Assembly (NCBI GenBank): GCA_043748015.1
Contig: JAYTOA010000079.1
Coordinates: 1 to 11,151, forward strand
DNA length: 11,151 nt
Source: JAIBBG01 sp043748015
GTDB lineage: Bacteria; Bacteroidota; Bacteroidia; Flavobacteriales_D; Sanyastnellaceae
Reading direction: 5' to 3'
The notes under the pieces were generated by a model. The model was not told where the DNA came from. It searched no databases and saw nothing but the letters and a program-made list of their open reading frames with translations. This document shows, one piece after another, positions 1 through 6,857 of the stretch (position 1 is its first letter; the number at the start of each line of letters is the position of its first letter). Both the position numbers and the translations under genes were made by a program.

Positions 1-111
1 TGAATGTAGAATTCTAAGGTGCAAAATCATTTGCAATGTATATCCCCTAAGCATCACTCTTAACTTATACAAACAAATACAGGCCAATGCGAAGTAACAT
101 GTTAATCCGAA
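1..111 (+). repeat. Left arm of a 111 bp inverted repeat
   Basis: The reverse complement of this segment matches 10960-11070 without gaps, with 6 mismatches in 111 bases (left positions 20, 34, 52, 57, 84 and 100). The similarity stops abruptly at 111 on the inner side. On the outer side it may continue beyond the window. It holds the 10 bp palindrome TAGAATTCTA at 7-16, which is conserved in the other arm. In the right copy this segment lies just downstream of a stop codon, so it is probably the non-coding 3' end of a repeated gene or insertion element whose body lies to the left of position 1. The element type is not identified. Confidence 0.85.
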
Positions 112-165
112 AGAAAAATAACCTGACCAACACTCACTTCGACAACACCATAAATCACGCTATTT

Positions 166-660
166 TCAGGACAAAAGCCTTATTGGAATCCAGACCTCTT
201 CCTCCGAATTCAAGTCATTCATTTTGTACTTCTCGTTCAACACTTCGAAATGAAGTCTATCATCCAATAAATAACCTGAAGAAGGCAACCATTCCGAAAA
301 AATGTACTGAAAAAATGTAGCTGCTTCGGATGGAATTCCTTTGTAAAGAAAAACGGCATAAAGCCCCTTCTCAATTGTAATAGCTTCCATTCCATCAGGC
401 AATTCTGTAACCACCGAAACTTCAATCGCTGCCCACTTCTCAAACAATTTATCAAGAGAGAAATTATTGAAAAAATTCGGTGATGGATATCTCTGAATGC
501 TGTAAAGATTTGAATGCACGACGTCGCTGATCTCTTTGCGACGAGGCATGAACATATTCCACAATGCGAACGTCGAATTATTCGCGTGGGACATTTCCCT
601 GCGCATTCCGACACACGTTATACCATGAAAATTTTCTATGCGAGGAATTACCTTTTCCAT
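166..660 (-). CDS. GyrI-like effector-binding domain protein
   Basis: This 164-residue protein consists of a single GyrI-like/effector-binding domain (the family of the AraC-regulator C-terminal ligand domain, SbmC/GyrI and integron Cass2), with no DNA-binding part. Family hallmarks are visible in order: the N-terminal strand with VGMRREMS (residues 17-24), ALWNMFMPRRKEI (32-44), FEKWAAIEVS (73-82), the strand GLYAVFLYKG (99-108), the helix FFQYIFSEWLP (116-126), DDRLHFEVL (133-141), and the acidic ending EEEVWIPI (153-160), whose glutamate and tryptophan line the ligand pocket in relatives. Stand-alone members bind small, often cationic hydrophobic molecules; some have been reported to hydrolyse ligands. 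The real ligand here is unknown. It starts at an ATG, and a Bacteroidota-type promoter is visible upstream, so it may be transcribed apart from the RCC1 gene 77 bases away. There is no transmembrane or signal segment, so it is cytoplasmic. Confidence 0.9.
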   Translation of the reverse strand: MEKVIPRIENFHGITCVGMRREMSHANNSTFALWNMFMPRRKEISDVVHSNLYSIQRYPSPNFFNNFSLDKLFEKWAAIEVSVVTELPDGMEAITIEKGLYAVFLYKGIPSEAATFFQYIFSEWLPSSGYLLDDRLHFEVLNEKYKMNDLNSEEEVWIPIRLLS

Positions 661-702
661 AATGAATCAAGCGCGCAAGTAAATTTGTTTAGCTCGCCAA
701 AC

Positions 703-730
703 CAAATTCACCTCGCGATTCGGGCGACAA
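703..730 (-). promoter_or_regulatory. Candidate promoter for the GyrI-like gene
   Basis: On the minus strand a TTG (728-730) is followed, after 17 bases, by TGAATTTG (703-710). This is one mismatch from the Bacteroidota -7 consensus TAnnTTTG, at a proper spacing. Transcription would begin near 697, about 37 bases before the ATG at 660. It lies just past the RCC1 gene stop codon. The match is imperfect and could be chance. Confidence 0.35.
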
Positions 731-737
731 CTTTTCG

Positions 738-2168
738 TCACTCTATGACCAATCGTTCTGTTAGCACCATTCCATTTTGAGATAACCTCAACATGTAAAT
801 TCCGGAAATTAGGTTCTTCATTTCAAAATCAACTACAGCGTTTGAAACAATTTCACTGCGAATGCATTTTCCTTCAATATTGAAAATTTCCAGTAAGTAT
901 TTACCCCTGGAAAAAACGTGATCAATATTCAATTGAAACTTGCCATTGGATGGATTGGGAAAAATGTGAATGTGTGATTCAGCAACTTTTTCACTCACAG
1001 CAATTACCGCTTCACAAAGTCCTGAAATCTGTATCGGAACGTTTCTGTTTTCGAAGTCGCCAACTCCGAGTTGCCCGTAGTTATTGTATCCAAAACTCCA
1101 TACTGAAGCATCATCTTGAACGACAACAGAATGCGCGTATCCGGCTGAGATTGCAGTTACTCCCGACAAACCGGCCACCTGTAGAGGCACGTTGCTGTCG
1201 GAATTTGTTCCTGAACCCAATTGACCGTAAAGATTAAAACCCCATGCCCAAACTGTTCCATCCGATTTCACAGCCAGTGAATGATATGTACCGGCCGTCA
1301 TAGAAACTACATTAGTCAGATTTAATACTTGCACAGGATTCTGACTATTAACTGCAGAAACACCATTGCCCAATTCTCCTTCATTGTTGGCGCCGAACGA
1401 CCACAAGGTTCCATCGTTCTTTAGCACCAGAGAAAATCCATTGCCACAAGCTATCCCGGTGACAGCGGACAATGTTGTCACCTGCTGCGGCGCTGTGCTG
1501 TAACCTGAAGGTGTATCATAACCGAGTGGTCCACCACCATTATACCCCCAGGCCCATAGATTACCATTGCTTTCCAGTGCAAGCGAATGATAGTTGCCGC
1601 TGGCGATTGCAACAATGTCATTTATCGTGGACACTTGAATGGGGACGTTACTGAATCCATCGAGAGTTCCATTGCCAAGTAATCCATATATGTTATATCC
1701 CCACGCCCACACAGTCCCATCATCTCTTAAAGCAAGCGCATGCTCAGCACCGCATGATATTGCTGTGATGCCGAACAATGATGTCACTTGCACCGGTATA
1801 TCACTGTAATCAATGCTACTACCATTGCCCAATTGACCTGTTATATTCATTCCCCATGTCCAAACTGTTCCATCGTTCCTCAACGCTACAGAAAAATTCA
1901 AACCGGCACTTACAGCAGCTATGTCACTAAGATTGACTACGTTAATCGGAACATTGCTTATTCCGGTGATGCCGCTACCCAGCTCACCCAATGAATTATT
2001 TCCCCATGACTGCATAGTGCTGTCATCGCACGTATACAAATTATGATAACCGCCGGCATCAATTCTTTGCGCTGTACCTAATATTTGCATAGTAGAAGCG
2101 AATGCTATAGTCAGGGTGAGGCGCAACATTGCGCAACTACTTAAAGCGCGATGGATTAATTTTTTCAT
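738..2168 (-). CDS. Secreted RCC1-repeat beta-propeller with T9SS sorting domain
   Basis: This 476-residue secreted protein has three parts. Residues 1-33 form a signal peptide (positive KK start, hydrophobic stretch LRLTLTIAFA, probable cleavage near ILGTAQ). Residues 36-390 hold seven RCC1 repeats of about 50 residues, each opening with a VWAWG-like motif (54, 103, 154, 205, 256, 307 and 357) followed by a G.LG.G turn. The leading DAGGYHNLYTCDDST (37-51) supplies the last strands that close a seven-bladed propeller. Residues 400-476 are a Por/type IX secretion C-terminal sorting domain (IFPNPSNGKFQLNI, then the SGIYMLRL strand and the final LTERLVIE). It should be exported by the Sec system, passed through the outer membrane by T9SS, and released or attached to the surface. 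Its binding partner is unknown; RCC1 propellers usually bind proteins or polymers rather than act as enzymes. The ATG start gives a good signal peptide. No catalytic motif was seen. Confidence 0.92.
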   Translation of the reverse strand: MKKLIHRALSSCAMLRLTLTIAFASTMQILGTAQRIDAGGYHNLYTCDDSTMQSWGNNSLGELGSGITGISNVPINVVNLSDIAAVSAGLNFSVALRNDGTVWTWGMNITGQLGNGSSIDYSDIPVQVTSLFGITAISCGAEHALALRDDGTVWAWGYNIYGLLGNGTLDGFSNVPIQVSTINDIVAIASGNYHSLALESNGNLWAWGYNGGGPLGYDTPSGYSTAPQQVTTLSAVTGIACGNGFSLVLKNDGTLWSFGANNEGELGNGVSAVNSQNPVQVLNLTNVVSMTAGTYHSLAVKSDGTVWAWGFNLYGQLGSGTNSDSNVPLQVAGLSGVTAISAGYAHSVVVQDDASVWSFGYNNYGQLGVGDFENRNVPIQISGLCEAVIAVSEKVAESHIHIFPNPSNGKFQLNIDHVFSRGKYLLEIFNIEGKCIRSEIVSNAVVDFEMKNLISGIYMLRLSQNGMVLTERLVIE

Positions 2169-2188
2169 TGGATATAAAAATAATTGTG

Positions 2189-2226
2189 ATGGGTTACCAA
2201 TGGGTTTTCATTGGTAAAAATGGGTT
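2189..2226 (-). promoter_or_regulatory. Operator-like repeats upstream of the RCC1 gene
   Basis: Just upstream of the RCC1 start are three direct copies of ATGGGTT (plus-strand positions 2189-2195, 2200-2206 and 2220-2226). They are spaced 11 and 20 bases apart, close to one and two helix turns. Interleaved with them is a perfect 9 bp inverted repeat, TTACCAATG (2194-2202) and CATTGGTAA (2209-2217), with a 6-base centre. A second small palindrome (GAATAC/GTATTC, 2244-2259) lies further up. This could be a regulator binding site or a leader hairpin. No TAnnTTTG promoter element was found here, so the transcription start is unknown. Confidence 0.35.
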
Positions 2227-2265
2227 TAGTAATGACATCATAAGAATACCGTTGTATTCCTTTTG

Positions 2266-2328
2266 ATTATCACTTCGAAATTAGGACTTTATTCACTTGA
2301 AAATTACATTATTCAATAAAGTGATAAT
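2266..2328 (-). terminator. Possible terminator hairpin after the YwqK-like gene
   Basis: A 10 bp perfect inverted repeat (ATTATCACTT at 2266-2275 and AAGTGATAAT at 2319-2328) encloses 43 bases. A competing 8 bp pair (2286-2293 with 2315-2322) shares its right arm. It begins 18 bases past the stop codon of the minus-strand gene at 2346. No clear U-tract follows, so termination is a weak inference from position and structure. Confidence 0.3.
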
Positions 2329-2345
2329 TCGTTTTTAGAATACGC

Positions 2346-2927
2346 TCATTGCTTCGGAACACGTCCACGTTTTTCAGTCTGCACACCATTGATGTCATAC
2401 AACAACTCATAGATCATTATTCCACTTTCATACAAAGCCTTTCTTGCCACTTCTCCATTGCCATGCCATCGCCATTGCATGCCATGCTGATTGCCATTCT
2501 CATCACAGAAGGTGTCGATATAAAGTTTTCCGTCAGCATGCCACATGCGCGCACTGCCGCAATTCATACCCCGCTTCATTTCGAAATCAGCGTCCAGTTG
2601 TTCACTGGCATAGTAGGCTATCTGACGCATCAGCAATCCATCTTCGTACAATGAATAGCGGTAGCGATGATCTTCGTTTGGAAAAATTTGCCGCGCCCAT
2701 CCGTTGTACAATTCATCTTTGAGAAAATAGCGATCATACTTTGAACCTTCCGATTTGCGCACTCGGGTCAAAGTTGTGGCATCAATCTCTGTCCAGGATT
2801 CAAGTGAATCCCTAGAATGTGTTATCGGATGCCTCGGATCTGTGGAGATTAATTGTTCAGTAGGAATCGACTGTCCCAGGCTTATAACAAGCAAAAAAAC
2901 GAACAAACACAGCGATATTATTTTCAT
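2346..2927 (-). CDS. Secreted MORN-variant (YwqK-like) repeat protein
   Basis: This 193-residue protein begins with a signal peptide (hydrophobic residues 2-17, likely cleavage near LGQS at 17-20) that lacks a lipobox cysteine. The remainder contains MORN-variant repeats of the YwqK type, recognised by alternating aromatic and glycine positions: around 75-101 (YNGWARQIF, then YEDGLLMRQ), 122-146 (CGSARMWHADGKLY) and 149-172 (HGMQWRWHGNGEVAR, then YESG). Many Bacteroidota relatives are named toxin-antitoxin YwqK family antitoxin, but that name comes from similarity to Bacillus YwqK. A signal peptide and the absence of a neighbouring toxin gene argue for a periplasmic or surface protein of unknown role. 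It is transcribed away from dnaX, with 277 bases between the two starts, and sits upstream of the RCC1 gene on the same strand with a 177 base gap. Confidence 0.8.
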   Translation of the reverse strand: MKIISLCLFVFLLVISLGQSIPTEQLISTDPRHPITHSRDSLESWTEIDATTLTRVRKSEGSKYDRYFLKDELYNGWARQIFPNEDHRYRYSLYEDGLLMRQIAYYASEQLDADFEMKRGMNCGSARMWHADGKLYIDTFCDENGNQHGMQWRWHGNGEVARKALYESGIMIYELLYDINGVQTEKRGRVPKQ

Positions 2928-3204
2928 CTCTAAGGTTTTGACAATGAAACTCTTTTCATCTATCCGCCGCAGCTATCATATAAGCGCAATTTGAACAATA
3001 TTTTCCAAATAGACATGCTTTTCTGTAAAAACTTCAACGCTATGGTTCTTCAAATTGAAGACAGTGCATACGGCTATGGTTAGACATTGCATAATGCTTT
3101 TGCAACAGGCAATTGAAGTTAACAGTCAATGATCGCAGTGACTTCGCACCGTTGTTGACAATTAATTTTTCAGCCATCGCTACCCGCACGCATATTTGCA
3201 TCCT

Positions 3205-4926
3205 ATGGCAGAAAATTATATCGTATCGGCCCGTAAGTATCGTCCTGACACATGGGAATCCGTTGTTGGTCAGCGGCACATTACTACCACCCTCCAACAT
3301 GCCATAGCCGGTAATCAGATGGCGCACGCCTACCTTTTTACCGGACCGCGCGGCGTTGGTAAAACTACGTGTGCAAGAATTTTTGCAAAGGCTGTAAACG
3401 GAATGCTGGGGCATGACATGGATGAACTGCAGTTCAACATTTTCGAGCTGGATGCAGCTTCGAACAATGGTGTGGATGAAATCCGTTCTATCGTCGACAC
3501 GGTGAGAATTCCTCCTCAGATTGGTAAATACAAAGTGTATATCATCGATGAGGTGCACATGCTTTCAGCGAACGCTTTCAACGCTTTCCTGAAAACACTT
3601 GAAGAACCACCCGCTCACGCCATTTTCATTTTAGCTACTACGGAAAAACACAAGATTCTTCCAACGATTTTAAGTCGCTGTCAGATTTTCGATTTCAATC
3701 GCATCAAGGTGAAGGACATGACGGAACACCTCGCCTACATATGCAAAGAAGAAGGCGTGACTGCAGAACCGGAAGCGCTTCTCGTAATTGCTCAGAAAGC
3801 AGACGGCGCCATGCGCGACGCGCTTTCCATCTTCGATCAGGTTGTCGCTTTTTGTGGAAAAGACTTGACCTATCAGGCCATTATTCAGAATCTCAACGTG
3901 TTGGATTATGACTATTATTTCCGCCTTACAGATTTTATTTTGAAAGAAGATGTAGCTGCTAGTCTTGTTCTATTTGATGATGTATTGAACAAAGGATTTG
4001 ATGGTCATCATTTCATCACCGGCCTTGGTGGACATTTCCGCAATCTGCTTGTAGGAAAAGATGCAGAAACTATTGCTCTTATGGAAGTGAGCGATGCCAT
4101 TGCAGAAAAATACAAAGTGCAATCCGAAGCTGTAGATTTAAGAATGTTGATTCAGGGTTTAACCATCATCAATGAATGCGATATTCAATATCGGGGGAGC
4201 AAACACCAGCGATTACTGGTGGAACTGACATTGATGAAACTCGCAAGCATTCTCTATAACCAAAGAGAAGGCGAAAAAAAAAACTTCAAACTGAAGCCTT
4301 TTCGAAATAGTGAGACCAAGAAAACTGTTGCACCTATCTACATCGCACCCTCCGCAACTGCTGCTACTGAGATCGTTACCAAAGTAGAGACAAAACTTTC
4401 ATCACCACTTCCGGTTTCCTCCTCGCCTTCACTTGGTAAGAAAAATCTCATTCTAAAATCGAGTGAATCAGTTTCCATCAAAAGATCGATGCAGCAAAGT
4501 GTCGCTAAATCTTCTGAAGAAACTGCAACGGAAGCTGCAGCAAAAGAGGCTGCAACAAGAGAATATTCTACCGCCGAAATTGAAGACGCATGGATGACTT
4601 TTGCCAACGAAAATCTAAAGCACAACATGCAAGTGATGTCGGCATTCAAAGTGGCAACGCTCGAACTCAAGCTTGGAAACGTGCTACGCGTCGCTTTTCC
4701 AAGTGCTACACAAAAAATGTATTTCGATGATTACAGATCGCAACTCACAGATTTTCTGCGAGCAAGATTTGACATTCGCGGACTCGACTTCGCAGTAGAA
4801 ATCATGAAACAAGGTGAGATCAAAGCCAATTATCAGACAGCGAAACAGCGCTTCGATGCATTGGTACAAAAAAATCCTTCGCTCGAAACTTTGCGCAAAA
4901 AATTCAATCTGCAAATTGATTTTTGA
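3205..4926 (+). CDS. dnaX: DNA polymerase III subunit gamma/tau
   Basis: This 573-residue DnaX is the ATPase of the clamp loader, which places the sliding clamp on DNA and couples polymerase to the replisome. Visible motifs are the N-terminal VSARKYRP (7-14), Walker A GPRGVGKT (47-54), ELDAAS (81-86), Walker B with DEVH (115-118), the ATT sensor region (144-146) and SRC (157-159), which carries the arginine finger. Domain III ends near residue 355; an Ala/Ser/Lys-rich linker follows, then a conserved C-terminal tau-type domain (about 454-573). I chose ATG 3205; an upstream in-frame TTG at 3196 adds only three residues. Two oddities: the four-cysteine zinc module normally found after Walker A is missing (residues 63-80 contain no cysteine), and an A10 tract at the domain III end suggests programmed slippage. 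Only a weak 6 bp hairpin (4933-4949) follows the gene, so read-through into the S4 gene 70 bases on is plausible. Confidence 0.97.
   Translation: MAENYIVSARKYRPDTWESVVGQRHITTTLQHAIAGNQMAHAYLFTGPRGVGKTTCARIFAKAVNGMLGHDMDELQFNIFELDAASNNGVDEIRSIVDTVRIPPQIGKYKVYIIDEVHMLSANAFNAFLKTLEEPPAHAIFILATTEKHKILPTILSRCQIFDFNRIKVKDMTEHLAYICKEEGVTAEPEALLVIAQKADGAMRDALSIFDQVVAFCGKDLTYQAIIQNLNVLDYDYYFRLTDFILKEDVAASLVLFDDVLNKGFDGHHFITGLGGHFRNLLVGKDAETIALMEVSDAIAEKYKVQSEAVDLRMLIQGLTIINECDIQYRGSKHQRLLVELTLMKLASILYNQREGEKKNFKLKPFRNSETKKTVAPIYIAPSATAATEIVTKVETKLSSPLPVSSSPSLGKKNLILKSSESVSIKRSMQQSVAKSSEETATEAAAKEAATREYSTAEIEDAWMTFANENLKHNMQVMSAFKVATLELKLGNVLRVAFPSATQKMYFDDYRSQLTDFLRARFDIRGLDFAVEIMKQGEIKANYQTAKQRFDALVQKNPSLETLRKKFNLQIDF
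4265..4310 (+). promoter_or_regulatory. Candidate programmed slippage site in dnaX
   Basis: Inside dnaX an uninterrupted run of ten A (4274-4283) is followed by C. In the reading frame it forms the classical -1 slippery heptamer A AAA AAC (4278-4284). A purine-rich, Shine-Dalgarno-like GAGAAGG lies just upstream (4265-4271), and a small perfect hairpin CTTCA-AAC-TGAAG lies just downstream (4284-4296). A -1 shift, or one extra A in the mRNA, meets TAG at 4308-4310 and gives a protein of about 368 residues. A +1 shift, or loss of one A, meets TGA at 4292-4294 and gives about 362 residues. Either product would end right after clamp-loader domain III, like the gamma form in E. coli (ribosomal frameshift) and Thermus (transcriptional slippage on an A run). 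Confidence 0.5.
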
Positions 4927-4996
4927 TTCTTTTGGTTTGAAAAAAACCACAGGGAAATACCATTCTCAATACTCTAAATAGACATCGCAATCAACC

Positions 4997-5380
4997 ATGC
5001 GTATAGATAAATTTCTTTGGTGCATACGCGTTTACAAAACACGCTCTCTGGCTGCGGCTCAATGCAAACTTGCCAAAGTCTGGGTGAATGGTGAATTGAC
5101 CAAGCCCAGCAGAGAACTTAAACCCGGCAATGAAGTTCGCGTGCGAAAAGGACCGCTTCATTTTGCATACAAAGTCATTTCATTTCCCCGATCACGTGTT
5201 GGCGCCAAATTGGTCTCGACACACGTCACCGATATTACATCACCGGAGGAATTGCGAAAGCTGGAACTTATTCGGCTTCAATTCAAAAACGAACGCCAGC
5301 GCGGACTTGGAAGACCGACGAAAAAAGATCGCCGCGATATCGAAGACTACAAAGACTTCGATTTTGAAGAGGAGGAGTGA
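4997..5380 (+). CDS. S4-domain RNA-binding protein, Hsp15-like
   Basis: This 127-residue protein carries an N-terminal S4 RNA-binding domain (about 1-60): MRIDKFLWCIRVYKTR, then the helix AAAQCKLAKVWVNG, and KPGNEVRVR. A basic C-terminal region with GRPTKKDRRD (105-114) and a final acidic EEEE follow. The architecture and the GRPTKxDRR box match Hsp15 (hslR in E. coli), which binds 50S subunits carrying stranded nascent chains and helps rescue stalled ribosomes. The same role is likely here but not shown. It lies 70 bases after dnaX on the same strand, with no convincing terminator or promoter between, so co-transcription is plausible. The acidic tail after residue 115 is longer than in the E. 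coli protein. It converges on the nucleoside permease gene. Confidence 0.88.
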   Translation: MRIDKFLWCIRVYKTRSLAAAQCKLAKVWVNGELTKPSRELKPGNEVRVRKGPLHFAYKVISFPRSRVGAKLVSTHVTDITSPEELRKLELIRLQFKNERQRGLGRPTKKDRRDIEDYKDFDFEEEE

Positions 5381-5417
5381 CTTTTTATGTCCTAAGAGAT
5401 GTGTTGGATTTAAAATG

Positions 5418-5516
5418 TTTTCACGCTGATTTTCGCAGATTCGAATTTCAGATTTTCACAGAATTTAGAATGTTGAAGAAATGCTTAATTCAAATCTGCG
5501 AAAATCTGCGTGAAAA
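5418..5516. terminator. Long hairpin repeat, likely bidirectional terminator
   Basis: Two arms of 30 bases (5418-5447 and 5487-5516) are inverted copies with only 2 mismatches; the core is AATCTGCGAAAATC. They begin with TTTT and end in a run of at least eight A, so the RNA hairpin is followed by U on both strands. The 39-base loop contains a further related unit (CAGATTTTCACAG, 5449-5461). It sits between two convergent gene ends (5380 and 5523), the ideal place for a shared terminator. From memory, CGCAGATTTTC-type units recur between genes in many Bacteroidota genomes, so this may be a dispersed repeat that serves as terminator. Confidence 0.75.
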
Positions 5517-5522
5517 AAAAAA

Positions 5523-6779
5523 TCAATGCGCCGGCACATGTGTTAGCTCAATCTCCTTCTTATCATCCTTAAAGAAAACCATAAACAACACCGCCACAAT
5601 CAACGCGTAAATCGCGAAAGTGAGCCAGATGCCATGCCAGTTCTTGTCGCCACCGGCAACAGTGTAATAGCGGTCAATGATAAACCCGCTAATCACACTG
5701 CCTAGATAAGCACCCACCCCATTCGTCATCATCATAAACATTCCTTGAGCACTCGATCTGATAGAAGAATCTGTTGTTGTTTCAATAAAAAGCGATCCTG
5801 AAATATTGAAGAAGTCGAACGCCATTCCATAAACGATGCATGACAAAATAATCATCCACAATCCATCTGTCGGATTGCCATAAGCGAAGAGTCCGAAGCG
5901 AAGCACCCAGGCGAACATCGAGAACAGCATCACCTGCTTTATTCCAAATCGTTTCAGAAAAAATGGTATAGTGAGAATGAAAAGCGTTTCTGAAATCTGT
6001 GAGATGGACATGATGATCGTAGAATATTTTACTACGTACGAATTCGCATACTCAGGCACTTTTGAGAAATCATCGAGGAAAGAATCGCCGTACATATTGG
6101 TGAGCTGAAGTGCTGCACCAAGAAACATCGAGAAGGTGAAGAACATCGCCATCCTGTAATTGCCTAGCAATTTGAAAGCATTCAAACCCATCTGTTCCAT
6201 TAACGACGAATCTTTGTTGATGGATTTTTGTGGCGGACATTTCGGTAACGTGAAGGCGTAAATTCCTAAAGCAATGGCTGCCACTGCGGCAATGATAAAT
6301 TGATTCGCATTGGCTTTACTTCCAGTGAGATTCGTGATCCACATAGCAACGATGAATCCGATGGTTCCCCACACTCTTATCGGCGGAAAGACGCGAATGA
6401 CGTCGTAATTGTTGTTCTTGAGTATGGTGTAGGAAATAGAATTGGACAACGAAATCGTTGGCATATAACAAATCATCGCAGCGAAGATTACATAGTAAAG
6501 AGTGTCGGGATCGTTCACCTGCGGCACGTAAAACAAAATACATCCATAGAGAATGTGTAAGATGCCATAAAGTTTTTCTGCGTTCATCCACTTGTCAGCT
6601 ATGATACCTGTGATAGCAGGCATAAATAACGACGACAATGCGAGCGTCGAGAAGATAGCTCCGAATTGCGCGCCACTCCATCCCTTTGCATTGAAGCAAT
6701 AAGTACCGATGGTGATGAGCCAAGCTCCCCATACAAAAAATTGAAGGAAGCCGAGTAAGGTCAAACGAAAGCGAATCAT
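5523..6779 (-). CDS. Nucleoside:H+ symporter-type MFS permease (NupG/XapB family)
   Basis: This 418-residue inner-membrane transporter has about twelve hydrophobic segments, as expected of the nucleoside:proton symporter branch of the major facilitator superfamily, and full family length. Family signs are the start MIRFRLTLLGFLQFFVWGAWLI, shortened here to LQFFVWGAW (12-20), the loop GIIADKWMN (58-66), RVWGTIGFI (134-142), which matches the conserved central motif of NupG-like proteins, and ISGSLFIETTTDS (327-339). It likely imports nucleosides by proton symport. The exact substrate cannot be read from sequence. It diverges from purE with only 78 bases between the starts, which links nucleoside salvage with de novo purine synthesis. 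A strong Bacteroidota promoter match lies 17 bases upstream of the ATG, predicting a very short leader. Confidence 0.88.
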   Translation of the reverse strand: MIRFRLTLLGFLQFFVWGAWLITIGTYCFNAKGWSGAQFGAIFSTLALSSLFMPAITGIIADKWMNAEKLYGILHILYGCILFYVPQVNDPDTLYYVIFAAMICYMPTISLSNSISYTILKNNNYDVIRVFPPIRVWGTIGFIVAMWITNLTGSKANANQFIIAAVAAIALGIYAFTLPKCPPQKSINKDSSLMEQMGLNAFKLLGNYRMAMFFTFSMFLGAALQLTNMYGDSFLDDFSKVPEYANSYVVKYSTIIMSISQISETLFILTIPFFLKRFGIKQVMLFSMFAWVLRFGLFAYGNPTDGLWMIILSCIVYGMAFDFFNISGSLFIETTTDSSIRSSAQGMFMMMTNGVGAYLGSVISGFIIDRYYTVAGGDKNWHGIWLTFAIYALIVAVLFMVFFKDDKKEIELTHVPAH

Positions 6780-6795
6780 AGACGATGGTTTGGGT

Positions 6796-6824
6796 CAAAT
6801 ATAACCGAATTGTCTTGCTCCAAA
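6796..6824 (-). promoter_or_regulatory. Promoter for the nucleoside permease
   Basis: On the minus strand TTTG (6821-6824) is followed, 17 bases later, by TATATTTG (6796-6803). This is a perfect match to the Bacteroidota TAnnTTTG -7 element with correct spacing. Transcription would start near 6791, leaving about 12 bases before the ATG at 6779. It overlaps the purE promoter on the other strand. Confidence 0.65.
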
Positions 6825-6839
6825 TGCGCAGTAAATTCG
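6810..6839 (+). promoter_or_regulatory. Candidate purE promoter
   Basis: TTG (6810-6812) is followed after 19 bases by TAAATTCG (6832-6839), one mismatch from TAnnTTTG. Predicted transcription start is near 6844, about 14 bases before the purE ATG. Its -33 region lies within the 17-base spacer of the divergent permease promoter, so the two cannot easily be occupied by polymerase at the same time. Confidence 0.45.
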
Positions 6840-6857
6840 CCCCTCTACAACACGATT

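Noticed and set aside
680..687. Perfect TAAATTTG -7 element on the plus strand, sharing 13 bases with the element before the DUF3127 gene.
   Set aside because: No plus-strand gene follows; both neighbours are on the minus strand, so it is probably chance or antisense transcription without support.
2346..2927. A toxin-antitoxin pair based on the YwqK-like gene.
   Set aside because: The protein has a signal peptide and there is no partner toxin gene beside it; the family name does not establish function.
3191..3198. CATATTTG as the dnaX promoter -7 element.
   Set aside because: It has a mismatch at the first conserved T, no TTG at the right distance, and would start transcription almost at the ATG.
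3040..3558. Long open frame opposite the start of dnaX.
   Set aside because: It is antisense to strongly conserved DnaX motifs; the composition follows from the dnaX codons and no domain is visible.
4933..4949. Hairpin TGGTTT/AAACCA after dnaX as a terminator.
   Set aside because: The stem has only 6 bp and no U-tract follows; it is too weak to claim as a terminator.
6810..6857. Upstream TTG start for purE adding 16 residues.
   Set aside because: The added residues are unlike PurE, the family start MVGIIMGSKSD fits ATG 6858, and the TTG serves better as the -33 promoter element.
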